This document shows, in pieces, positions 55,281-64,000 of a stretch of DNA of 64,000 bases; the stretch's first letter is position 1, and every line of letters begins with the position of its first letter. The notes below the pieces were generated by a model. It saw nothing but the letters and a program-made list of their open reading frames with translations. It searched no databases and was not told where the DNA came from. The stretch lies in contig JALGPY010000004.1 in assembly GCA_023055425.1 (NCBI GenBank), forward strand, positions 18,251,718 through 18,315,717, in the 5' to 3' direction. This DNA comes from Linanthus parryae (taxonomy: Eukaryota; Streptophyta; Magnoliopsida; Ericales; Polemoniaceae). Made by a program: the position numbers and the translations under genes.

Positions 55281-56113
55281 ACCTAGTATCCCTTGCAACA
55301 TTCAAGCTCATACAGAAAGCGATATTATTTTACCATGGCATCAAACTCCATTGTATGGTGCTATTTTCTCTGTTTATTGCTTATTGGATTTGCTGAAGAG
55401 TCTCAGCCTCACCCCTTAGACTCTCTATCTCCTCGCGAAATCAAACAGACTGTCACCATAATTAAAACCTCAAAGCTCTTCTCATCAAAAGCTCTTACTT
55501 ACCAGCACTTATCCTTGAATGAGCCAAGCAAGGACAGTGTCTTGACTTGGCAAACCAACCCCAGGAGGATAACAATTCCACCACGAGAAGCCTTTGTGAT
55601 TGCTCGTGCAAACGAGCAAACATGGGAAATCGTTGTGAGCTTGACGCGGCGTTCAATTATGTCTAGTCATGTTTATTCTGGCACTGGCTTCCCAACCCTA
55701 AACCTAGAAGAACAAAGCCTAGCCGCAGCGCTTCCACTCAAGTACAAGCCATTTTTAGAATCACTCGAGAAAAGAAATATAAATGCAAGCGTCGTTGCCA
55801 TCAGTTCCTTTACAGCAGGGTGGTTCGGCAACCAAGGAAAGGGAAGGAGGACTATTAGGGTTTTACCATTCCACAAAGGTGGTTCAGTTAATATATGGGT
55901 TTGACCCATTGAGGGTATAACCATGCTGGTTGACTTGGACAAGATGGAGATAGTCGAGTACACGGATTATGGAGTTATTACACCGGTGCCAAAAGCTGAA
56001 GGGACAGAGTACCGAGGTTCAGAGATGAAAGCACCGTTTCAAGCTTCCGTCAAGCCCATTAATATGATTCAACCACTTGGTACCAGCTTCAATATCACTG
56101 GCCAGGTTATCAG

Positions 56114-58903
56114 GTACGAATTTTAATTATCAACCACAGTACAATACATAAATCATGATTGATGTAGGAAAACACATTATTATGTACGGAAACTTTCAAA
56201 TTTTAAAATTTGGTGAAAACATATGACTTCGCCTGTATAAAAAAGACTATAGCATGTAGCACAGGAACATGGAGCTCGGTCGCCAAGGTTGTGATTTTGA
56301 CTCCTTCCCTTCCTAGAAGGGATTAGAAATCAGAATTTTATGTCTATCTTTTGAATAGAATAGATTAAAAATCATTTAATTTGAGTAACAGTTGACAAAA
56401 GTTTTTTTTTTTCGAGAAAAAAACAAGTTAACTAGTGTGACATGAAGATAAGTTGGCAGTTATCATCGTACCACACATGAGCACCAACTTGCACAAAAAA
56501 ATATCCATGTACGATATGTTGATAGGACCACACTATTTATTTATTTATTTATTTATTTGAGAAATTATGTTGTCGTCAACTGTGTTTAAAATCCAGAATC
56601 TCATTTAGAGGCTTCCAACACTCTACCACTTGAACTACCATCCTAGATGCAGCACGTTAATTATTTCTCAAGAAACAATTGTTTGGACCACATCAATTAT
56701 TTCTCATGGTACAACCCATTCAATTGAGCCGAAGTTACCAAAAAAACATCCATGTACTATGTGTAAATCATTTTTCATTTAGGGAATTGTATTCGGCCTT
56801 ACAACAAGCAAGTTGTTTTTTTAATTATTCCGGACTTCTAGTGCATGATTTTCGTTGAAGATGCGTTGGATACATTTAAGTTGTTTACTATTTTTATTTT
56901 TCCACAAGAAGAAATATTTATTTTTTACATATCTGTATAGTACTATATGTTTACTTTTTATTTATTTAATAGTAGTATTCTTAATTTAATTATTCATCAA
57001 TATTTCATTTGTTGAACGTTACACACATGTAAGTACTTAAAAAGTTATTTTCTTTTTTTTTTTGAGAAATTGTTTTGTCGTCAACCCGGGTTTGAGCCTG
57101 GGAACTCATGCAGGGGCTTCCAACTACATACATAAATTTTTATAAAACATGAGACATGATAGAGATTTAACTCTTATCTACCACGTATCGCCCACCTTTC
57201 TTCCACAAAATTGTAAGATGGTGTCATTTTTCATTTGGATGGGCGAGGACTGACGAGTAAGAGATAAGTGTGGATTCTCTAACATTTCTCAGAAATAATT
57301 TTGTAGAAAACACTTTACAATAGCTGGACGAATAATTATCATGCATGGAAAGTATTTTATATCCGTTTATTAAAACACAACAGTTTTTATATTTCCTAGA
57401 AATAATATGACTTCATCTCAACCGTTTGATTAGAAAGAGAATTTGAGTTTTTCTTTTTGGACGGGGTAAGAACTACATATATATAATACCTATCTAACTA
57501 ATGGGGGAGGGGATGTAGCTCGAATTCGGGCCGATGAGCTGGGCACTCCCTTACCACTAGGACAAACGCCTTTGCTCAAAGAGAACTTGAGTTGAAAATG
57601 AGAATGGATGAGTTCGACATAGAATTTGAAAAGAGCTGGAGTAATCTTTTGCCTCTCACCGCTCTGTGAAGCTTACTACATGCTATTTTATGTCTTTCAA
57701 ATAATACAATAAAGCAATATAGTTTGACAAACTTGCACCAGAGGTACCAGAGTTGTATTTTTCGTAAATTTTGTACTCATAGTTTAAAATCGTGCATCCA
57801 CATTTTTATGCGTCCAAAATTACACATCGCGGGTATCCACCAGTAACATCCTACATTTGGGGGGGGGGGGTGCAATTTTTTTTAATTGAGTAGTTTTTGG
57901 TCTTTTCTCACCCACCAAAAGAACATATGAACAAGAAGAAGATGAAGATAAAGAAGAAGCATCCTAGCAGCCACCGCCACCAAACCGGAGTTACCCGGAA
58001 ATGATGAAGGCATGGTCGCCGGAAAATTTGACCACATCAAAATCATAAACTCTGTGGGGATTTGATTCTTATTATTGATTCCATGAAAACCTTTAATTGT
58101 TTGCTCAAACTCCAATTCTTCAGGGCTTAGAGTAGGTCTACAGTCAAAATTGAGAAATTTTTGAGCTTTGTTGTTCAAATGAATGTGGTGGTGGGCCACG
58201 GCGGTGGCTGAGGTCGTGGCGCAGGTGGCGCTGATGGTTGGAGGTGTTGGTGGCGGTTATGGTCGTTCTTCATCTTCATCTTCTACACATCTTCATTTTC
58301 TTCATCTTCTTTTCTTCTTATTTATGGTATTTTGGGTGAAAAAGACTAAAAAGCCCATTATAAAAAATCCGTCCACCAATATAATGGAACTTTTTTTTCT
58401 CAAAAAAACATAACGGAAGTAATTACTGCCAGGCGTTTTTTTTGAACTATGAGACCGTTGGTGCACGATTTTTTAACTATGGGTATCAAGCCCACCAAAA
58501 AATCAAACTATGGGTAACCCTGGTGAATTTTTGCCATAAGTTTACATTACCATGTTTTAAGATTTCGAGGATATATTTCTGAAGCCCAAATCATTGTAGA
58601 GCTGCATTACATTGTGTGGTAGAAGGCTTCCAGGGTCTCACAATTTGGCAAGGACTTTTTATTGCCATTTGCATAAGGATGCATTCACACAATTTGAAAA
58701 TAAGGATGCAATTTTACTATGTAGAAGCGGGTGAGGTCCCGCGAAACAAATGAATTGCTACCTAGTCTTTTGACGAAAGAAAATCCAATGAAACTCTTAG
58801 CTCAAAACCAGCATTTCAAACCTGAAGTTTGACAAGTGACTAGCGAACTAGTATACAAATCGTGAGTTCTTTAGTTTGGTCTAAAAGTATTCAAACTGTG
58901 CAG
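56114..58903 (+). other. Amine oxidase intron 1 (2.8 kb)
   Basis: GT at 56114, CAG ending 58903. The first 0.8 kb is duplicated upstream of the gene (52206-53645). Contains an (TTTA)n tract near 56536-56560 and the TIR element at 57726-58535. No other exon is seen. Confidence 0.8.
57726..58535. mobile_element. Degenerate Mutator-like TIR element in intron 1
   Basis: The left end GACAAACTTGCACCAGAGGTACC and the inverted right end GGCAAAAATTCACCAGGGTTACC are diverged TIRs, related to the element at 45664-46566 (GGCAAAATTGCACCGGAGGT). Flanks ATATAGTTT / ATAAGTTTA suggest a worn 9-bp TSD. Both share CGTGCA words in the arms. No transposase. Confidence 0.6.
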
Positions 58904-61080
58904 TTGGGCAGATTGGAGTTTCCATCTAAGATTTGATTTTCGGGTTGGACCTATCATTTCTCTAGCATCAATATTTGATGTTGAATATGGGAAGAAGAGA
59001 AGAATCATGTACAAAGGAATGGTCTCTGAGCTCTTCGTTCCATATATGAACCCTACAAGCGAATGGTACTACCGATCGTTCTTTGACGCTGGCGAGTTTG
59101 GGTTTGGCTTGTCTGCTGTTTCGCTTCAAAAGTCATTGGATTGCCCTGCGAATGCACTATACTTTGACGGACACTATGCAAACAGATATGGTGTCCCAAC
59201 CACTACACCGGACGCAATTTGTGTATTTGAAAAGTACGCCGGAGAAATCGCTTGGCGTCACACCGAGTCAGAAGTTGGAGAAGATGTAAGGGAACATGCT
59301 TTGTGGCAGCTTATCGATGTTATCTAAACTTAACTTTGTTGTTCATTTGCATTTACAGGTAGTAGAAGTTAGACCCGAAGTGAGTCTAATGGTACGTTCG
59401 ATTACAACAATTGGAAATTACGACTACATTATTGATTGGGAGCTGAAGCGAAGTGGCTCCATCAAAGTTGGGGTCAGTACATTGTCCATTAATGTCCTTT
59501 AATCAAAATTCTCATTTCTTGTGAAAATAGGATATGCCATAATAAAAACGGAAGGAATGTCTTAAATAGCATCAGGCGCAGATAATAATAAATAAAATCA
59601 GTTAAATGTTACCGAAAATTACTCTATTGTAGAGGTTTTGCTAAGGTACAATATTAGCCCAACGCTTGAATATTATGGGCCGAAAAACAAATGTGATATT
59701 TAGTCATGAAACAAGAATGATACTTTTTTTTTTTTTTTGAGGAAAACAAGAATGATACTTTTGCTGAAGTTTAACTAACCATATTGGTACTAACAGGTCT
59801 CCCTGAGTGGTATACTAGAAGGTAGAGCTACGCGGTACACCCACGTAAACCAGATTCAAGATGATGAGTACGGAACATTAGTAGCCGAAAACACAATTGG
59901 AACAAACCACGACCATTATTTGACATTCTATCTTGATCTTGACATTGATGGGCGAGATAATTCATTTATGACGAAGAAGATTAAAGCAATGAAAACTGAC
60001 GGTACCAACCCACGTAAAAGCTATTGGTCGGTTGTCAAAGAGACTGTGAAGACCGAAAAGGCAGCTAGAATGCAAACTGACCAACCCGGAGAATTGGTTA
60101 TAGTTAACCCTTCAAAGACTACAAAAGTGGGAAACCAAGTTGGATATAAGCTAATTCCAGCACCTTCTGCAAGCTCGCTGCTTGTGGATGATGATTACCC
60201 ACAGATGCGTGCATCGTTTACAAAGTATCAAGTTTGGGTTACGCCATATAATAAATCTGAGCAGTGGGCAGGTGGTGTTTATACGGATCAAAGCCACGGG
60301 GATGACACACTGTATGCCTGGACTAACAGGTAACTTACTGAACTATTAACGTTAAGAGACCACTATGCTTCACTTTCTAGTTCATACCTTATCATTCAAC
60401 TTCTTATGTTTATGTTCGTCTCAAATCAACACTGTCTTCAAACATTTACTGAACACTACCTATCAAATAATTACCACAAGCATTTCTTTCTTGGGAATAA
60501 CACGGTGATTAGCATCGTTACACTGCAATTGGCTCAAAGATGGATTTTGAAGGATTAACACTTATTTCTACACCAATGGTAGACATTATTTACAATTCTT
60601 GGGTTTGAAATGATACTGGTTTAGTTTAAATAACCAGCATATCACCATAGATCAATGCTTGAAATGAAATGGGGATATGGAACTTCTGCCCCTTTTTGCA
60701 CACTATGTCACTTTTGAACTAGGAACTACGCTACTAGAACTACTCCATCAGACCCTAGATTTGTTGAAAACTAACATTTTTTGTGGTGATCTATCAAATA
60801 CAAAGGTGAATCACTTCCATTTTCTAATACATGTTTCCTTGTATTCTGAGTGGTATGACACTTTGATTTGGCGATTTTACTAAGCTTCCCAATGGGCAAT
60901 TATTACTAATGCAGAAACAGGAACATAGAGAACAAGGACATAGTGTTGTGGCATACATTAGGGGTTCATCATATACCATCCCAAGAAGATTATCCGGTGA
61001 TGCCACTTGTTAGTACTGGTTTCGAACTCCGTCCCTGTAACTTCTTTGATCAGAATGCTATCCTCAAGTTAAGGAATTGA

Positions 61081-61388
61081 TGTATGATGATTCCATATCA
61101 TCATATGGACTGTGGGGAATCACAAAGAATCTATGTCATCCTTTGTCGAGTCTATTTGCATCTCTGTTACCCATTATCTAAAATGAATAAGTGTATGTTA
61201 TGGCTGTTGTGATTCCTATAAAAGTTGTAATCAAATAATTGAGAATTTGAAGTTATATGAACTTTAGTGAAGTACTTCATTTGGATTCGGTGTAACAGAG
61301 CTCCTGTTTCAGAGCACTGATACCAGTTTGTTATGAGGGTATATCATATCATATCCACGTACTGTTCACTCCCGTCTACCTCTCTACC

Positions 61389-61429
<41 letters not shown>

Positions 61430-61453
61430 CGACCTCTGTCTCTCTGTTCTTCA
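61081..61453. other. 3' flank of the amine oxidase and (CT)n microsatellite
   Basis: About 310 bp of AT-rich sequence, then a CT run at about 61392-61426. No feature otherwise. Confidence 0.6.
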
Positions 61454-61773
61454 TGGCTCGAAGCCCTAATATTCCCCTTGAAGCGACTGCACGAAGCCAT
61501 CACAGCCACCGTCGACTTCGGCCTCCTCATCGCCCACATCCAACGCCTCCCTCTCTATCTCCACCTCTGCGTGTTCGTCGGCCTCGATGTCAAGAAAATT
61601 CACCGTCTTCGAGAAGCGAGTACGCCACCATCGTCGTCCACCTCCTTGACCCACCATCGTCGTCCACTTCCTTGACCCACCGCCGTCGTCGTCCTCCAAC
61701 CACCGCGGCCCAGAGGGATGGGATTACGGAAGGGGGTGAGTTCGGTCCAGTTGGGCTTATGGGTTTAGATTGA
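61454..61773 (+). CDS. Unrecognised ORF, possible first exon
   Basis: An ATG after the CT-rich leader opens MARSPNIPLEATARSH…, 106 codons, Arg/Pro/Ser-rich and low in complexity. Overlapping frames are also open across this GC-rich patch, so composition alone could explain it. The leader plus GC rise resembles the start of a plant gene, but no protein family is recognised. Confidence 0.2.
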
Positions 61774-62639
61774 TTTTGGGATTTTTTTAGAGAGATTGGG
61801 GTGAAGATTGAAGGTCTCGTTCTTGATCGATTGTGGTTGTATTTCATTTGTTCTTCCTCTGGAAATTGAGTAATTGTGAGTCTGTGACCTTGTTGAACGA
61901 TGATTATGGAGGCTTGTTCGTGAGATTGCCCGGTATTACAAGCTAATGTATTGGTTTGATTCCTTAATGCACCCTAAATGGCCTATCAGAATGCAATGTT
62001 TCTCGCTGCTAATGTTGAGTTTATCTTTTGGATTTTGTAGATTAATTTGAGGTTCCAAAGCCACACATTTCTGAACGATTTTTTACATTGGAGATTAATT
62101 TTCTTCGTTTCCCAGTTTGTATGGAAGTTATCTCATTTCCCCTGTGTGGGGGTATTTGCAGAAAAATGCTCTGTTGCTAACTAGTGGAATTTGAGTCTTG
62201 AATTTATACAAAATGATACGGAAAGTTCAATTATTATTTTTTTTTAAACGAGTTCAATTATTTCGGGGCTTGTTTGCACATTTGGAAGGCTAAGAATGAC
62301 AAAGTGTAATGGTATTGAGTGGAAGCCTCACCTGGGATTGCCAGATTTTAGGAGTGTTTTTGAAAATTTTAATCATAATTCTGCTATTGACTCTATCCAA
62401 GAGTTTTGGCAAGGTTATGGTATTTTCAGATTGTTAAAGGGTGTAATCAATTGCCTAAATAAACCTTATAGTATTTGGCATTCATGTATTGATGAAATTC
62501 TCCAAGATTGTCTATCCATAGCTTCTAAATTGTTTGATTTTTTTCATTTCATATTGAGCATAAAGTTAGTTCTTGGTTAACAACCATAGCCTCGGGTAAA
62601 ATCACTGAATTGAGGGTATTTTTGTCATTTGGACACATA
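61774..62639. other. Unassigned sequence with one small ORF
   Basis: A 94-codon ORF at 62296-62580 (MTKCNGIEWKPHLGLPDF…) has ordinary amino-acid composition but no recognised domain and no visible promoter. The rest is AT-rich intron-like or intergenic sequence. Confidence 0.3.
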
Positions 62640-62790
62640 TACAACTTCTTATCCTGCCTCATATCCTGCAGCACCTAAACACAGTAAGCCAGCATATCAT
62701 ATCAGGCCTTATCCGATATCATACATATCCTACCCCATATCCCAGCATAAACTATATCCGCTTTATCTTATCCGCTACCCAAACGAGGCC
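62640..62790. repeat. MITE-like terminus rich in TATCC words
   Basis: Repeated TATCC/GGATA and CATATC words end in CTACCCAAACGAGGCCT, a terminus style seen in plant DNA elements (inverted AGGCCTCGTTTGGGTAG). Only one end is visible, so the class is uncertain. Confidence 0.35.
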
Positions 62791-63181
62791 TGGGGGTATT
62801 TGAGCAAGAACGATGAAACAAAAACAAGAGCAAGACAGATATTTAACGTGGTTCAATAACGAATTCGCAACAAACCCGCTAGCTACCTCCACGGCCAGAA
62901 CCCGATATCTTATTGAGAAGAGAACCCGATTACAATGCACGTCGTGGCCACAACAGACACGACGACCACCCGATAACACCCACACACTCACACCACTAGA
63001 AAAGCTCTCCGAGCAATAACTCTCAACCCACTGTGTGTGTTGTAAACCAAAACCAAAACCAAAACCCCTATATATAGTGCCAAGAGACACCGCCTACATA
63101 ACTTTCCTATTCAAACTTGGAAACGATGTTTCCATTTTGATTTCCTTTGATTTTTCAATATTCAAGTCACCAATTCTAACA
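62791..63181 (-). repeat. Copia-like LTR, minus strand (391 bp)
   Basis: On the minus strand it starts TGTTAGAATTGGTGACTTG, preceded by a purine-rich AAGGTAGAGATT (PPT). It contains TATATATA at 63069-63076 and AATAAGATATC as a polyadenylation-like signal, and ends ACCACGTTAAATATCTG…ATACCCCCA. This is a 3' LTR whose element would extend to the right. Confidence 0.7.
63069..63076 (-). promoter_or_regulatory. TATA box of the minus-strand LTR at 62791-63181
   Basis: The minus strand reads CACTATATATAGGGG, followed by GGTTTTGGTTTTGG. Confidence 0.6.
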
Positions 63182-64000
63182 AATCTCTACCTTGACTTGA
63201 ATTATGTCATAAACCCGAAACAAGAACCTGATGCTCCTCTTCTCAAACCTGAATCGGATGTGTCTCCCAGAACCAGATTGAGCACGTCTCCCCAAACGAA
63301 TGTTCCGCACCTGTATGCAAAACCCGAATCGCCAAATCGTTGCTCCAACTACCATGCGTTCCTGCAAAGAATGTGCCTGATGTGGTTGCACTTTCGGAAA
63401 TAGAATATAAGTGCTCCACCCATAACAAGACTCGAATGTATTCACTGAGACATGACATAATACATTTCAGATCCGCCCGATTGCGCCAGACTGATGCACC
63501 ACGAAAAGTGCTAGATGTGATTATTTACCAGACCAGATGCACCTAATCACAAGTGTCCAAACAGATTTGTAGTGCCTGATGTGCCCCGTATGCCTCACAT
63601 GCGCCAAGATGCTCGCCAGAAACAAATCGCGCCAGATGCGAGGTCAATGCATGTCATGGTAGACGCTCCAAAATAGTTGCACGCCAGAACAAAACTTGTT
63701 TAGAATGTGCGCCAGAACCAGGAATCAATGCGCGTGTTAGAAATCTCATGCACCAAAAGCTCCATGTCGTTGCGCCAACTCAACGAGTTCCTGCAACACA
63801 TGAGCCAAAACCAGATTCAATTCACATGACAGATGCTCCAGGCCGGGAGCCGGATTGTGCGTGAACATCAATCGCCTGAAAGCTAGATGCGCGTGAACCG
63901 CGAGATTCACGCTGGTACAGAATGCCTACTAGATTTGTCAGATCCCTTGCACGCCTAATCAGATGCGCGCCAGATTCTCTCTCCTTGCTTTGTTCTCTCC
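63182..64000 (-). other. Internal region next to the LTR, no coding motif, short repeated GCGCCAGA words
   Basis: Should be the 3' internal part of the minus-strand element, but RNase H motifs are not readable. GCGCCAGA occurs exactly at 63483, 63629, 63709 and 63967, with many near-copies (CGCCAGAAC, CCAGATGC) from about 63480 on. It is possibly a non-autonomous element or an unrelated degenerate repeat array. It runs off the window end. Confidence 0.35.

Larger units (their letters stand above)
55335..61080 (+). pseudogene. Primary (copper) amine oxidase, five exons, with a premature TGA in exon 1
   Basis: Copper amine oxidases oxidise di- and polyamines to aminoaldehydes, ammonia and H2O2, usually in the apoplast. 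Exons: 55335-56113, 58904-59285, 59359-59472, 59797-60329, 60915-61080; all introns are GT-AG and frames join cleanly. They total 657 codons plus stop, normal for the family. An N-terminal hydrophobic signal peptide (VWCYFLCLLLIGFA) predicts secretion. Using full-frame numbering: catalytic base Asp 321 (FFDAGEFG), topaquinone Tyr 408 (TIGNYDY), copper ligands His 463/465 ([16 protein letters not shown]) and a third His at 621-622 ([15 protein letters not shown]). The C-terminus [16 protein letters not shown] fits. Codon 190 (55902-55904) is TGA where relatives have Arg before PIEG. It is either a recent nonsense mutation or a sequence error; everything else looks functional. Confidence 0.88.

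Noticed and set aside
55293..55334. Longer amine oxidase N-terminus from position 55293
   Set aside because: That codon is TTG and lies about 13-22 bp after the TATA box, upstream of the expected transcript start; the ATG at 55335 begins a good signal peptide.
56530..57130. SINE- or tRNA-like sequence (TTTGAGCCTGGGAACTCATGCAGGGGC and relatives near 10770, 42590 and 57510)
   Set aside because: Only a short B-box-like word recurs; no A box, tail or duplications could be defined.

Overview
The window looks like a repeat-dominated stretch of a large flowering-plant (probably eudicot) nuclear genome. Evidence: plant-type Copia and tRNA-Asp-primed LTR retrotransposons, LINE reverse-transcriptase debris, hAT, Mutator-like and Helitron elements, and one intron-containing gene with plant copper amine oxidase motifs. 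There is no prokaryotic gene organisation. All calls come from reading the sequence; no alignments or database searches were run.

Layout. 1-1140 is a minus-strand LINE remnant, followed by two LTR-like fragments (1142-3500). 3501-34811 is one Sirevirus-type Copia element bounded by a perfect 5-bp target duplication (AACAT). Its gag, pol and env-like regions are split by a second insertion at 7100-28202 (duplication CTTGC). That insertion is a tandem of a non-autonomous, tRNA-Asp-primed LTR element: LTR - internal - LTR - internal - LTR. The middle LTR is interrupted by a degenerate Copia element (14423-22836, duplication TGTTC), and the first internal region by a 941-bp TIR element (10064-11004, 10-bp duplication). 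Insertions are therefore nested up to three elements deep, and the order of events can be read from the duplications.

34958-37330 holds more tRNA-Asp-type LTR fragments. Then come a Helitron terminus with an apparently captured plasma-membrane H+-ATPase exon (37331 to about 38640), a long-TIR element with 37-bp perfect inverted repeats (38835-40468), a LINE RNase H fragment (about 40600-41030), a small foldback MITE, a non-autonomous hAT (42391-43199), a long-TIR Mutator-like MITE (45664-46566), and a structurally complete hAT with an uninterrupted 721-residue transposase (47801-51384).

The only host gene recognised is a five-exon copper amine oxidase (55335-61080). All splice sites and catalytic residues are present, but codon 190 is TGA. 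A degraded copy of its intron 1 lies just upstream (about 52206-53645 and 55090-55165), implying an ancient tandem duplication later split by another TIR element. The window ends with a minus-strand LTR (62791-63181) and unassigned sequence.

The most unusual signal is a palindrome, TTTCAAGGCCTTGAAA. With near-copies it is scattered through the Sirevirus-type element in both LTRs, gag, the integrase-RT linker, the pol-env spacer and the 3' untranslated region.
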